Shown here: positions 16,901 to 28,490 of the stretch, piece by piece
Numbering within the stretch: position 1 is the first letter of the stretch
Layout: each line of letters opens with the position of its first letter
Source: Enterobacter quasihormaechei
GTDB lineage: Bacteria > Pseudomonadota > Gammaproteobacteria > Enterobacterales > Enterobacteriaceae
Assembly: GCF_004331385.1 (NCBI RefSeq)
Contig: NZ_SJON01000006.1
Location: 62,001 to 126,000, forward strand
Length of the DNA stretch: 64,000 nucleotides
Direction of reading: 5' to 3'
Position numbers and translations under genes: made by a program
The notes under the pieces: model-generated
Told to the model about the DNA's origin: nothing
What the model saw: the letters and a program-made list of their open reading frames with translations, nothing else
The model's database searches: none

Positions 16901-18244
16901 TCAGAAGAACGTCTGCACCAGCAGATAGCTCACCACGCAGGCGCAGCTGACGCCAATCAGCCCCGGCAGAATAAAGCTGTGGTTAATGATGAATTTGCCG
17001 ATGCGGGTGGTGCCGGAGCGATCGAATCCGATACAGGCCAGATCGCTCGGATAGGTGGGCAGCACAAAGTAGCCGTATGACGCCGGGAAAAAGGCAACCA
17101 GCATTTTCGGATCGATGCCCAGCATCAACCCCATCGGGGCGACGGCGGTCAAGGCTGCGGCCTGGCTGTTGACCAGTTTTGAGACCAGAAACAGCACGAT
17201 GGCATACGTCCAGGGATGGCTCTTCACGACACCCTCCAGCGCCATTTTCAGCTCGTCGAGATGCGCCTGAAAAAAGGTATCGCTCATCCACGCCACGCCA
17301 AACACCGAGAAGATGGCGACCATCCCCGCCTTAAACACTGCCCCGTTTGAAATTGCCGATGCATTGACCTTGCAGGTCATCAGCATGACGGCCCCGGCGA
17401 TCAACATCATCATTTGAATGACAAGATTCATCGACAGGGCGGTCATTTTACCTTTGATCTCAAAGGCCGGGCGTAGCGCTGGCACTGCCCCCAGCAGGAC
17501 CACAACGGCAATACCGGCGAAGAAAATCCACGTTGACCAGTAGGCCTGTTTCGGGAAGCGCTGATCCATTAGCGTCTCCGTTCCCCCGTAGATAAACTCC
17601 CGCTGTTTCGGATCTCTCAGCTTTTCCTGAAACTCAGGATCGTCTGCCAGGTTCTTCCCGCGGCGTAAGCTCCACAGCGCGGCGATAGCGACGCCACACA
17701 GCGAGGCCGGTACGGAGACGGCCAGGATTTCGAGGATCCCCCACGCGTGGCCGATGCCGTGTTGCGCACCCAGAATGGACACCAGCGACACGACGGCCAC
17801 GGAAACGGGGGAGGCGGTGATCGCCATCTGAGATGCTACCGAGGCCACTGCCATTGGTCGTTCCGGACGTATGCCTTTTTTCAGGGCAATATCCGCGATA
17901 ATGGGAAACATGGTGTAGACGACGTGGCCGGTCCCGCAGAGAAAGGTCAGCGTCCAGGTGGTAAATGGCGCGAGAAGGGTGATGTGCTGGGGGTGTTTAC
18001 GCAGCAGACGCTCCGCGAACTGCATCATCACGTTCAGGCCACCCGCAGTCTGTAGCGTGGCCGCACAGCCGATGACCGCAAGGATCGTGAGCATCACGTC
18101 AACAGGGGGTTTACCGGGTTGCAGACCAAAGACAAAACTCAAAATAAACAGGCCGATGCCGCTTATCAGCCCCAGGCCCATACCGCCGAAGCGTGTGCCT
18201 ATCAGCAGGCAGAGAATAATGACAATAAACTCAATGGTGATCAT
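16901..18244 (-). CDS. Anaerobic C4-dicarboxylate transporter, DcuA/DcuB family
   Basis: 447 residues, about 10-12 membrane segments, the length and motif pattern of DcuA/DcuB: GLQPGKPPVDVML (residues about 40-52), FLCGTGHVVYTMFPII (about 100-115), ASQMAITASPVSVAVVSL (about 136-153), LVSKLVNSQAAALTAV and FDRSGTTRIGKFIINHSFILPG (C-terminal). These transporters exchange fumarate, malate or aspartate for succinate in anaerobic growth. It is a third-type paralogue by position: E. coli has no such gene between yecJ and ftnB. No Fnr box was assigned upstream. Confidence 0.9.
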   Translation of the reverse strand: MITIEFIVIILCLLIGTRFGGMGLGLISGIGLFILSFVFGLQPGKPPVDVMLTILAVIGCAATLQTAGGLNVMMQFAERLLRKHPQHITLLAPFTTWTLTFLCGTGHVVYTMFPIIADIALKKGIRPERPMAVASVASQMAITASPVSVAVVSLVSILGAQHGIGHAWGILEILAVSVPASLCGVAIAALWSLRRGKNLADDPEFQEKLRDPKQREFIYGGTETLMDQRFPKQAYWSTWIFFAGIAVVVLLGAVPALRPAFEIKGKMTALSMNLVIQMMMLIAGAVMLMTCKVNASAISNGAVFKAGMVAIFSVFGVAWMSDTFFQAHLDELKMALEGVVKSHPWTYAIVLFLVSKLVNSQAAALTAVAPMGLMLGIDPKMLVAFFPASYGYFVLPTYPSDLACIGFDRSGTTRIGKFIINHSFILPGLIGVSCACVVSYLLVQTFF

Positions 18245-18353
18245 GATGCTCCCTCGTCAATGAATGTAATTAAACAAATCATTACACGATGTGTGGTTAT
18301 TCATTGGGAGCGAGATCTGATTTGTTAAATGTCAGTAAAAGCAGGGAGTTGGT

Positions 18354-18377
18354 ACCCGCTCCCTGACGGGAGCGGGT
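18354..18377 (-). terminator. Hairpin downstream of ftnB
   Basis: ACCCGCTCCC-GTCA-GGGAGCGGGT on the minus strand: a perfect 10-bp stem directly after the ftnB stop, without a good T-run. Likely protects the 3' end or terminates weakly. Confidence 0.5.
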
Positions 18378-18385
18378 GAAAGGGA

Positions 18386-18889
18386 TTAGTGGTGCTGAAC
18401 GGTGGCAAGGTCCAGAAGATGGCGGTCCGTCTGCTCCAGGCAAATACCCGCGCGCTTCGCGTTGCGGATTTCATCTGCGAGCGTTTTCAGCAGCATGCCA
18501 TCCTGCTGCTGCTCTCTGTCCATATCACGTAAAAACCTGAAGGTCGTGATGTCCTGTTGTGCTTTGGCTTCATCAGCCAGCTTGCTCAGCGTCGCACAGC
18601 GTTGTTCATACTCTTCGAGCGTTTTCTGGAACAGTTCTTCCAGAGAAGAGTAATTATCTTCAATCGTTTCAAGCTCTTTTACGGTGGGGTTTGCCCCGAC
18701 GGCTTTTAAAAAGTTAAAGACACGCATCATGTGCGTGACGTTACTTTGCGCCTGAGTACGAAAGAAGGTGGCAGTGCCGTTGAGGCTTTTTCTGGAACAC
18801 CACGCGCTCAAATGCAGATGCAGATTTGAAGCGTAAAACTCCAGGTTCATCTGGGCATTCAGTTTTTGCATCATCGTTTGGGTAGTCAT
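18386..18889 (-). CDS. ftnB: Ferritin-like protein FtnB
   Basis: 167 residues, the E. coli FtnB length when the third codon of the longest frame (Met at 18889) is used; AAGGAT then sits eight bases upstream. Ferritin fold with Glu17, but in the second helix the ferroxidase glutamates of FtnA are replaced (AQSNVTHMM instead of AQEEMTHMQ: Ser49, Asn50), while His53 is kept. E. coli FtnB likewise lacks full ferroxidase residues. In Salmonella FtnB is linked to iron-sulfur cluster repair (recalled); a storage role is doubtful. Confidence 0.93.
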   Translation of the reverse strand: MTTQTMMQKLNAQMNLEFYASNLHLHLSAWCSRKSLNGTATFFRTQAQSNVTHMMRVFNFLKAVGANPTVKELETIEDNYSSLEELFQKTLEEYEQRCATLSKLADEAKAQQDITTFRFLRDMDREQQQDGMLLKTLADEIRNAKRAGICLEQTDRHLLDLATVQHH

Positions 18890-19390
18890 ACTCATATCCT
18901 TATTGACTGTGGGACTTGATGTCCGCTACTTAACCTGACCCGGCAGGTATTGACGATTGAATGGCAGAAAAAGATTTCTGCAAGGTAAAGAAACTCGAAA
19001 ATTCACTTCCTGTGTTCGATTTAAATAAGCATACGCTTCTCTTTGAATTAAGAAAACTCTTAATTGGGCTGTGTTTACCATACATTACAAATTTAAATAT
19101 AGCGCAGAATAGAAAACAGGCGATGAGGCGAGTTGTTTTTTAATTATATGATTTTATTCATTTAAAAAAGAATAAAGCTCATTTTTATCGTTTCAGGAAA
19201 CCTTCTTTGGCGGGAAATTCTGCGAAAGTGTTAAATGAGAAATAATATCTGCAAATATATCCTGCTGTAGGAAATTTGAGCTAAATCAATTTTACCGCAA
19301 TATACGGTTCTGTGATCGCGTCGCAAGATTGTCATCTGACAAGGTGTAAAAATGAAACAATGTTTTATATCGTTTCATCCGTTGAGGTTT
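18890..19390. other. AT-rich intergenic region ftnB to DJ-1-like gene
   Basis: About 500 AT-rich bases. It holds a 60-codon frame at 18961-19143 (MAEKDFCKVKKLE...) without a good ribosome-binding site or recognisable homologue. No clear terminator, repeat or RNA gene was seen; promoters for both divergent genes must lie here. Confidence 0.4.
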
Positions 19391-19951
19391 ATGATGACTA
19401 AAGTTGCGGTGCTGTTGGCACCAGGTTTTGAAGAAGCAGAAGCGATTATCACTATTGATATTCTGCGCCGCTTGCAGATTGAGGTTGAAACGCTGGCCTG
19501 CACGGAGTCCCGTGCGGTAGTGAGTTACCACAATATTCCTATGGTGGCCGACAGTACGCTAACGGAGCGCAGTGAGACGCTTTATGACGCGGTGGTGTTA
19601 CCCGGCGGGCCGCAGGGAAGCGTCAGCCTCGCGGCTAACCGCGAGGTGATACGCTTTATTTCCGCGCACGACGAGCGCGGCAAGCTTATCTGCCCCATCT
19701 GCTCTGCGGCAGCGCGGGTTCTGGGCGGCAACGGGTTGCTCAAGGGGCGCCGCTACGTCTGTTCCGGCGATCTTTGGGAAACCGTTAATGACGGGGTTTA
19801 TGTGGATGCGCCGGTCGTAGAAGACAACAACCTTATCAGCGGTAAGGGCCTGGGACACGCTTTTGACTTTGCGCTGACGCTCTCTGCTCGTCTGTTGGGC
19901 GACGATGCCCCCGTTCGCGATCATGCGGAACACATCTATTATCCCTGGTAA
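19391..19951 (+). CDS. DJ-1/PfpI family protein (YajL-like)
   Basis: 186 residues, one class I glutamine-amidotransferase-like domain. Nucleophile elbow cysteine Cys104 in LICPICSAAARVL, with Glu14-15 in APGFEEAEA, the pair that forms the reactive cysteine site in DJ-1/YajL. Members act as glyoxalases, deglycases or chaperones; which applies cannot be told. The ATG at 19391 or 19394 is favoured because GAGG lies just upstream; the longer frame from 19352 adds 13 residues without a better site. A second cysteine (Cys101) close to the nucleophile is notable. It stands alone before araF. Confidence 0.85.
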   Translation: MMTKVAVLLAPGFEEAEAIITIDILRRLQIEVETLACTESRAVVSYHNIPMVADSTLTERSETLYDAVVLPGGPQGSVSLAANREVIRFISAHDERGKLICPICSAAARVLGGNGLLKGRRYVCSGDLWETVNDGVYVDAPVVEDNNLISGKGLGHAFDFALTLSARLLGDDAPVRDHAEHIYYPW

Positions 19952-20107
19952 TTTCTCTGCCGGGCGCTCAGGCGTCCGGATGACAGGGACGTCTTAGCTA
20001 ACCTTATGGATAATTCTGCTTAATCCCTTCCCATTTGTAGGACAATTACGGCATTTTTTATGTCATTTTTCGCTGAATTTATGTACGCAATTACTGTAAT
20101 TCTGCGG

Positions 20108-20130
20108 TGTGATGGCGCTCTCTTATGGAT
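20108..20130 (+). promoter_or_regulatory. Possible CRP/AraC control region of araFGH
   Basis: In the 316-base gap before araF, TGTGA-TGGCGC-TCTCT (20108-20123) is a half-good CRP site. Directly after it lies TTATGGAT (20123-20130), which recurs at 20004-20011 and resembles the TCCATA part of an AraC half-site in reverse. Arabinose induction through AraC and CRP is known for E. coli araFGH. The exact AraC sites here are a guess. Confidence 0.35.
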
Positions 20131-20267
20131 GATTAATTTCTCGCTAAAACTATCACCAGCAATAACGCTTATGACGAGGTAAGCGCTAATGCCTTGTTTT
20201 AAGTCCGATTAAATAAGCTGTTCGCCATTATTCCCTACAGATAAGAATACTTAAGCTGGAGTTTACC

Positions 20268-21257
20268 ATGCACAAATTTACTAAAGCGCTGGCGGCCATC
20301 GGCCTGGCTGCCGTTATGTCACAATCCGCTATCGCTGAAAATTTAAAGCTCGGTTTTCTGGTCAAACAGCCTGAAGAACCGTGGTTCCAGACCGAATGGA
20401 AATTTGCTGATAAAGCCGGGAAAGATTTGGGATTTGAGGTGATTAAAATCGCCGTGCCTGACGGCGAGAAAACGCTGAACGCCATCGATAGCCTGGCGGC
20501 CAGCGGCGCAAAAGGTTTCGTTATCTGTACACCGGATCCAAAACTGGGTTCGGCTATAGCCGCGAAAGCGCGCGGTTACGATATGAAAGTCATTGCCGTT
20601 GACGACCAGTTCGTGAATGCCAAAGGCAAACCGATGGATACCGTTCCGCTGGTGATGATGGCGGCCACCAAAATCGGTGAGCGTCAGGGTCAGGAGCTCT
20701 ATAAAGAGATGCAAAAACGCGGCTGGGATGTGAAAGAGACCGCCGTAATGGCCATTACCGCTGACGAGCTGGATACCGCCCGTCGTCGTACCACGGGCTC
20801 CATGGACGCGCTGAAGGCGGCCGGCTTCCCGGAAAAACAGATCTACAAAGTGCCGACCAAATCCAACGATATCCCGGGCGCCTTTGATGCGGCGAACTCC
20901 ATGCTCGTCCAGCACCCGGAGGTGAAACACTGGCTGGTGGTGGGCATGAACGACAACACCGTGCTGGGCGGGGTGCGTGCAACGGAAGGTCAGGGCTTTA
21001 AGGCACCGGACGTAATTGGGATCGGCATTAACGGCGTTGACGCCGTGAGCGAACTGTCTAAAGCGCAGGCGACCGGCTTCTACGGCTCCCTGCTGCCAAG
21101 CCCGGATGTCCACGGCTATAAATCCAGTGAAATGCTCTACAACTGGGTGACCAAAGGGGTTGAGCCGCCGAAATTCACCGAAGTGACCGACGTGGTACTG
21201 ATCACCCGCGATAACTTCAAAGAGGAGCTGGCGAAAAAAGGACTGGGCGGTAAGTAA
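20268..21257 (+). CDS. araF: L-arabinose-binding periplasmic protein
   Basis: 329 residues with a signal peptide (residues 1-23, ending SAIAE). Type I periplasmic-binding fold. The mature start ENLKLGFLVKQPEEPWFQTEWKF (abridged) and the hinge region match E. coli AraF. It captures L-arabinose for the AraGH membrane complex. AAGCTGGAG lies upstream as ribosome-binding site. First gene of araFGH. Confidence 0.96.
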   Translation: MHKFTKALAAIGLAAVMSQSAIAENLKLGFLVKQPEEPWFQTEWKFADKAGKDLGFEVIKIAVPDGEKTLNAIDSLAASGAKGFVICTPDPKLGSAIAAKARGYDMKVIAVDDQFVNAKGKPMDTVPLVMMAATKIGERQGQELYKEMQKRGWDVKETAVMAITADELDTARRRTTGSMDALKAAGFPEKQIYKVPTKSNDIPGAFDAANSMLVQHPEVKHWLVVGMNDNTVLGGVRATEGQGFKAPDVIGIGINGVDAVSELSKAQATGFYGSLLPSPDVHGYKSSEMLYNWVTKGVEPPKFTEVTDVVLITRDNFKEELAKKGLGGK

Positions 21258-21271
21258 TACGCTGTGATTGC

Positions 21272-21294
21272 GCCCCTTACACGCCGTGAGGGGC
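21272..21294 (+). promoter_or_regulatory. Intercistronic hairpin araF-araG
   Basis: GCCCCTTAC-ACGCC-GTGAGGGGC, a 9-bp stem in the 71-base gap. Such a hairpin after a binding-protein gene usually stabilises the upstream mRNA and lowers expression of the ATPase and permease genes. Confidence 0.55.
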
Positions 21295-21328
21295 CAGACG
21301 TACACACTACAGGAATCACGGAGTCGTT

Positions 21329-22843
21329 ATGCAACAGTCTGATCCGTATCTCTCTTTCCGCGGCATCGGGAAAACGTTCCCCGGCGTAAACGCGCTGACC
21401 GATATCAGCTTCGACTGCTATGCCGGCCAGGTTCACGCCCTGATGGGGGAGAACGGCGCGGGAAAATCCACGCTGCTAAAAATCCTCAGCGGCAACTACA
21501 CGCCCACTACCGGTACGCTGGCCATTCGCGGCGAAGAGGTGGCCTTTGCCGACACCACGGCCGCGCTAAACGCGGGTGTCGCCATCATCTATCAGGAGCT
21601 GCATCTTATTCCTGAGATGACCGTGGCGGAGAATATCTATCTGGGCCAGCTTCCGCATAAAAGCGGCGTGGTCAACCGCTCGCTGCTCAACTATGAAGCG
21701 GGCTTGCAGCTGAAGCACCTTGGGCTGGATGTCGATCCGCAAACGCCCCTTAAGTATCTCTCCATCGGCCAGTGGCAGATGGTGGAAATTGCCAAAGCGC
21801 TGGCGCGTAACGCCAAAATCATCGCTTTCGATGAGCCAACCAGCTCGCTCTCCGCGCGCGAAATAGAAAACCTCTTTCGCGTGATCCGCGAGCTGCGCAA
21901 AGAGGGCCGCATCATTCTGTACGTTTCTCACCGTATGGAAGAGATTTTCGCCTTAAGCGATGCCATCACCGTGTTTAAGGATGGCCGCTACGTACGCACC
22001 TTTACTGATATGAAGCAGGTCAATCATGACCAGCTGGTGCAGGCGATGGTCGGACGCGATTTGGGTGATATCTACCACTGGAAACCACGGGAATACGGCC
22101 CGGAGCGTCTGCGTCTGGATAGCGTTAAAGCCCCCGGCGTTCGCACGCCCATCTCACTCTCGGTGCGCAGCGGCGAAATCGTCGGGCTGTTTGGCCTGGT
22201 GGGGGCAGGGCGCAGCGAGCTGATGAAAGGGCTGTTTGGCGGTACGCGCATCACCCAGGGCCAGGTCTTCGTCGACGGGAAAAAGGTGGATATTCAGAAG
22301 CCTGCCCAGGCGATTAATGCGGGCATCATGCTCTGCCCGGAGGATCGAAAGGCCGAAGGCATCATTCCGGTACATTCGGTGCGCGACAACATCAACATCT
22401 CTGCCCGGCGCAAGTTCATCCGTGCGGGATGCCTGATTAACGATGGCTGGGAGGCGAGCAACGCGGATCACCATATCCGTTCGCTGAACATCAAAACCCC
22501 CGGCGCTGAACAGCTGATCATGAATCTGTCCGGCGGCAACCAGCAGAAAGCGATTCTTGGCCGCTGGCTGTCGGAAGACATGAAGGTCATTTTGCTCGAC
22601 GAGCCGACGCGCGGCATCGACGTCGGGGCGAAACACGAAATTTATAACGTCATCTATGAGCTGGCAAAACGCGGCGTGGCGGTGCTGTTCGCCTCCAGCG
22701 ATCTGCCCGAAGTGCTCGGCGTTGCCGACCGTATCGTTGTGATGCGCGAAGGCGAAATTGCCGGTGAATTGTTGCATGAACAGGCGAATGAACAACAGGC
22801 GTTGAGTCTCGCCATGCCTAAAGTTAGCCAGGCTGTCGCCTGA
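21329..22843 (+). CDS. araG: L-arabinose ABC transporter ATP-binding protein
   Basis: 504 residues with two fused ABC domains, typical of the CUT2 sugar importers. First domain: Walker [10 protein letters not shown] (about 41-49), Walker [10 protein letters not shown]. Second domain: degenerate Walker [11 protein letters not shown] (about 289-298), signature LSGGNQQKA (about 398), Walker [26 protein letters not shown] precedes the ATG. Confidence 0.96.
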   Translation: MQQSDPYLSFRGIGKTFPGVNALTDISFDCYAGQVHALMGENGAGKSTLLKILSGNYTPTTGTLAIRGEEVAFADTTAALNAGVAIIYQELHLIPEMTVAENIYLGQLPHKSGVVNRSLLNYEAGLQLKHLGLDVDPQTPLKYLSIGQWQMVEIAKALARNAKIIAFDEPTSSLSAREIENLFRVIRELRKEGRIILYVSHRMEEIFALSDAITVFKDGRYVRTFTDMKQVNHDQLVQAMVGRDLGDIYHWKPREYGPERLRLDSVKAPGVRTPISLSVRSGEIVGLFGLVGAGRSELMKGLFGGTRITQGQVFVDGKKVDIQKPAQAINAGIMLCPEDRKAEGIIPVHSVRDNINISARRKFIRAGCLINDGWEASNADHHIRSLNIKTPGAEQLIMNLSGGNQQKAILGRWLSEDMKVILLDEPTRGIDVGAKHEIYNVIYELAKRGVAVLFASSDLPEVLGVADRIVVMREGEIAGELLHEQANEQQALSLAMPKVSQAVA

Positions 22844-22854
22844 GTAAGGAGTTA

Positions 22855-23838
22855 ATGATGTCCTCTGTTACTACATCCGGAGCGCCGAAGTCGGCCTTCA
22901 GCGTTGGCCGCATCTGGGACCAGTACGGCATGCTGGTGGTTTTTGCCGCCCTGTTCGTTGCGTGCGCGATTTTTGTGCCAAACTTCGCGACCTTCATCAA
23001 CATGAAGGGGCTGGGGCTGGCGATCTCCATGTCCGGCATTGTGGCCTGCGGAATGCTGTTCTGTCTGGCCTCCGGCGATTTTGACCTGTCGGTCGCCTCG
23101 GTGATTGCCTGTGCCGGCGTCACCACCGCCGTGGTCATTAACATGACCGAAAGCCTGTGGATCGGCGTATTTGCCGGGCTGATGCTCGGCGTGCTGAGCG
23201 GCCTGGTGAACGGCTTCGTGATTGCGCGCCTGAAGATTAACGCCCTGATCACGACGCTGGCGACCATGCAAATCGTGCGCGGTCTGGCCTATATCATCTC
23301 TGACGGTAAGGCGGTGGGGATTGAAGACGAGCGCTTCTTCACGCTGGGCTATGCCAACTGGCTGGGCCTGCCCGCGCCTATCTGGCTGACGGTCGCCTGT
23401 CTGATCCTGTTCGGTTTCCTGCTTAACCGCACCACCTTTGGCCGTAATACCCTGGCAATTGGCGGTAACGAGGAAGCGGCGCGCCTGGCGGGTGTGCCGG
23501 TTGTGCGCACCAAGATCATTATCTTCGTGCTCTCCGGGCTGGTATCGGCGGCGGCGGGGATTATTCTTGCGTCGCGCATGACCAGCGGCCAGCCAATGAC
23601 CTCTATCGGCTATGAGCTGATTGTCATTTCAGCCTGCGTTTTGGGGGGCGTTTCCCTCAAGGGCGGCATCGGAAAAATCTCATATGTGGTGGCGGGGATC
23701 CTGATTCTGGGGACCGTGGAGAACGCCATGAACCTGCTTAATATTTCTCCGTTCTCTCAGTACGTCGTGCGCGGCCTGATCCTGCTGGCAGCGGTGATAT
23801 TCGACCGTTACAAGCAAAAAGCGAAGCGTACCGTCTGA
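22855..23838 (+). CDS. araH: L-arabinose ABC transporter permease
   Basis: 327 residues, CUT2-type inner-membrane permease with 8-10 hydrophobic segments. Typical segments SGDFDLSVASVIACAG (about 77-92) and GGNEEAARLAGVPVVRTK (about 202-219, the ATPase-contact loop). Start MM at 22855/22858 with TAAGGAG upstream; spacing slightly favours the second Met. It begins 11 bases after araG, completing the operon. Confidence 0.95.
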   Translation: MMSSVTTSGAPKSAFSVGRIWDQYGMLVVFAALFVACAIFVPNFATFINMKGLGLAISMSGIVACGMLFCLASGDFDLSVASVIACAGVTTAVVINMTESLWIGVFAGLMLGVLSGLVNGFVIARLKINALITTLATMQIVRGLAYIISDGKAVGIEDERFFTLGYANWLGLPAPIWLTVACLILFGFLLNRTTFGRNTLAIGGNEEAARLAGVPVVRTKIIIFVLSGLVSAAAGIILASRMTSGQPMTSIGYELIVISACVLGGVSLKGGIGKISYVVAGILILGTVENAMNLLNISPFSQYVVRGLILLAAVIFDRYKQKAKRTV

Positions 23839-26194
<2,356 letters not shown>

Positions 26195-26198
26195 TTTT

Positions 26199-26225
26199 CT
26201 CCGGGGGCATTAATTGCCCCCGAGA
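26199..26225. terminator. Possible shared hairpin between otsA and uspC
   Basis: GGGGGCA-TTAA-TTGCCCCC lies between the converging genes and includes the uspC stop. No T-run follows in either direction, so termination is uncertain. Confidence 0.4.
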
Positions 26226-26638
26226 GGCACCAGCAGTACATCAACACGGCTTGATGAAACAATGGATTTTGCCGAGCAAGCCGCACGAGAAAAAAAGCTC
26301 TGGTTATGATTCCCGCAAATCACCAGGTCAATATTCTCTTTCTGGCACATGTCGAGAATATGCGCGCTTAATTCACCCGTCGCGATGACGGTCTGATGAA
26401 TCGGATAGTCTGCCTTCTGTGCCAGCTCTCGCAGAAATTGCTGCGTTTCCTCCTGCAACACCTCACGAATATCCTCCAGCATCGGCGCAGCCAGCTGATT
26501 ATACATTTCGGGTTCGGCGGCCAGCGTGATCAGGCTGATGCGGGCGTTTGCGGGGCGGGCGATGGACACGGCTCGGGCGACAAGCTGATGGCTTTCGGGA
26601 GAAACAGCAACGGAAACAAGCAGATGGGAGTAACTCAT
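26210..26638 (-). CDS. uspC: Universal stress protein C
   Basis: 142 residues, same as E. coli UspC. UspA fold with the C-terminal stretch ICGNHNQSFFSRAACSAKSIV in place of the G-2x-G-9x-G-S/T ATP motif, as expected for the UspA/C/D type that does not bind ATP. The start MSYSHLL has GGAGTG upstream; 37 codons of open frame before it are not used. In E. coli uspC lies beside flhDC and is linked to osmotic and UV stress. Confidence 0.93.
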   Translation of the reverse strand: MSYSHLLVSVAVSPESHQLVARAVSIARPANARISLITLAAEPEMYNQLAAPMLEDIREVLQEETQQFLRELAQKADYPIHQTVIATGELSAHILDMCQKENIDLVICGNHNQSFFSRAACSAKSIVSSSRVDVLLVPLGGN

Positions 26639-27435
26639 CACGCACTCCTTTGATGTCAGAATGACAAGTTTCCCCAGCTTTACCGCGAAACTGACGTTAC
26701 TGCAAGGGGTGAATGCGTCATTAGTGTGAAGCTTATCATAATTATTCATTAATTATTCTTATAAGAAGAATAACTGAAAAGTTGGGCTAAATGAAAATAA
26801 TTAACAACTTAACGTAAATCACACATTTAAGCTTCCGGGCGGTTTACCCGGCTTAACGCAACGTCAACCCGACGAAGATCGTTACGCAACGAAACTGTTT
26901 CTTTGGTTGCCAACGTTAACTTGCTGTTTTTACTTTATTAATTAAATGTCGTTTCAGCGTGACGTTTTCCCCATAGCAGGTTATCGCGAATTTGCCCTGT
27001 TCTCGCCTTTCCCAGGCCCAATTTTCCCGTCCGGATGCATGAGTATTCGTTGCTTAAGAATATAAACAAGCTTCGGTTGGATGAAAAACACCCAAATTAC
27101 AAGTCACGCTGATGGATTTATGGGTTACATTCGCGTAAATTATGTGACGTAGATCACATTTTTTTTAAATTCCAGGGGGGGCTGCATTGTATGTGTCAAA
27201 ACTGACGAGTAGAGTTTGCGTCGAATTAGGAAAAATCTTAGTTATTTGTAAGAAAAGATAAAATGTGTAACCGACATTTTGGCCATGTTAGCCGGTCACG
27301 CGCTTTACGACGTACAAACCTAAATTCAACTATGCATTTGGCCTTTTCTTTTTTATACCGGGTGATTTCCCGGCGACATCACGGGGTGCGGTCTTTCCGC
27401 ATAAAAATAATAGTTGGTTATTCGGGATGGGAAAA
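26639..27435. promoter_or_regulatory. uspC-flhDC regulatory region and flhD leader
   Basis: About 800 AT-rich bases without a gene. The right half matches the E. coli flhDC leader in blocks: AGGAAAAATCTTAG near 27230, then CCCGGCGACATCACGGGG and GTGCGGT...CCGCATAAAAATAA just before flhD. In E. coli this long 5' leader is bound by CsrA and several small RNAs, and the upstream part by OmpR, H-NS, LrhA and RcsB. The left half (26750-27100) shows no recognisable element. Confidence 0.7.
27143..27158. promoter_or_regulatory. CRP site of flhDC
   Basis: TGTGA-CGTAGA-TCACA, a perfect consensus palindrome, about 290 bases before the flhD start. flhDC is CRP-activated in E. coli, with the site placed similarly upstream of a roughly 200-base leader. 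Confidence 0.85.
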
Positions 27436-27786
27436 ATGCATACATCCGAGTTGCTAAAACATATTTACGACATCAATTTGTCGTATTTATTGCTCGCGCA
27501 GCGTTTGATTAGTCAGGACAAACCGTCAGCGATGTTTCGTCTGGGTGTTAACGAAGAGATGGCAACCATGCTGGGTGGATTAACGCTTCCGCAAATGGTC
27601 AAGCTGGCGGAAACTAACCAACTTGTCTGCCAGTTCCGTTTTGATAACCCCCAGACCATTACGCGTCTGACTCAGGAATCCCGCGTGGACGATCTGCAAC
27701 AGATCCACACCGGTATTCTTCTCTCCACCCGCCTGCTCAACGAAATCAGCCAGCCTGATGACGTAGCCCGGAAGAAAAGGGCTTAA
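27436..27786 (+). CDS. flhD: Flagellar master regulator subunit FlhD
   Basis: 116 residues using MHTSELLKH (27436), the E. coli start; an ATG three codons upstream (27427) is also in frame. FlhD forms the FlhD4C2 complex that activates class 2 flagellar promoters. It is helical, with the DNA-contacting N-terminal half and the conserved [10 protein letters not shown] segment. Two bases separate it from flhC, so the pair is one transcript. Confidence 0.97.
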   Translation: MHTSELLKHIYDINLSYLLLAQRLISQDKPSAMFRLGVNEEMATMLGGLTLPQMVKLAETNQLVCQFRFDNPQTITRLTQESRVDDLQQIHTGILLSTRLLNEISQPDDVARKKRA

Positions 27787-27788
27787 CA

Positions 27789-28367
27789 ATGAGCGAAAAA
27801 AGCATTGTTCAGGAAGCCCGTGACATACAGCTGGCGATGGAGCTGATCACGCTGGGCGCGCGTTTACAGATGCTGGAAAGCGAGACGCAGCTGAGCCGTG
27901 GACGTTTGATCAAGCTGTACAAAGAGTTACGTGGAAGCCCGCCGCCGAAAGGCATGCTGCCGTTTTCAACGGACTGGTTCATGACCTGGGAACAGAATAT
28001 CCACGCTTCCATGTTCTGCAACGCCTGGCAGTACCTGCTTAAAACGGGCTTATGCAGCGGCGTTGACGCCGTGATCAAAGCCTACAAACTTTACCTTGAG
28101 CAATGCCCGCAGCAGGAAGAGGGTCCTCTGCTGGCGCTGACGCGCGCCTGGACGCTGGTGCGTTTTGTTGAAAGCGGAATGCTTGAATTGTCGCGCTGCA
28201 ACTGCTGTGACGGCAATTTTATTACCCACGCGCACCAGCCTGCGGGCAGCTTCGCCTGTAGTTTGTGCCAGCCTCCATCCCGAGCCGTAAAAAGACGTAA
28301 ACTTTCCCGGGATGCTGCCGATATTATTCCACAACTGCTGGATGAACAGATCGAACACGCTGTTTAA
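27789..28367 (+). CDS. flhC: Flagellar master regulator subunit FlhC
   Basis: 192 residues, same as E. coli. Zinc site with Cys137, Cys140, Cys157 and Cys160 (RCNCC and CSLCQ), typical of FlhC. It combines with FlhD to recruit sigma-70 polymerase to class 2 promoters. A strong terminator follows. Confidence 0.97.
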   Translation: MSEKSIVQEARDIQLAMELITLGARLQMLESETQLSRGRLIKLYKELRGSPPPKGMLPFSTDWFMTWEQNIHASMFCNAWQYLLKTGLCSGVDAVIKAYKLYLEQCPQQEEGPLLALTRAWTLVRFVESGMLELSRCNCCDGNFITHAHQPAGSFACSLCQPPSRAVKRRKLSRDAADIIPQLLDEQIEHAV

Positions 28368-28390
28368 CCCGAACCTGTGGGCAAGATTCC

Positions 28391-28424
28391 AGCAGCGGTA
28401 AGCCATTACCGCTGCTTTTTTTTA
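28391..28424 (+). terminator. Rho-independent terminator of flhDC
   Basis: AGCAGCGGTAA-GCCA-TTACCGCTGCT followed by seven more T: an 11-bp perfect stem ending 66 bases before motA. Confidence 0.93.
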
Positions 28425-28490
28425 CCCTGCGTTCCGGTCATGCGCTCGAGATGAACGTCCTGCCATAGTCACTAGCGGAAGGATGATGTC

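Noticed and set aside
18961..19143. 60-codon frame MAEKDFCKVKK... in the ftnB/DJ-1 gap
   Set aside because: No good ribosome-binding site or recognised homologue and AT-rich sequence; kept only as a note in the intergenic entry.
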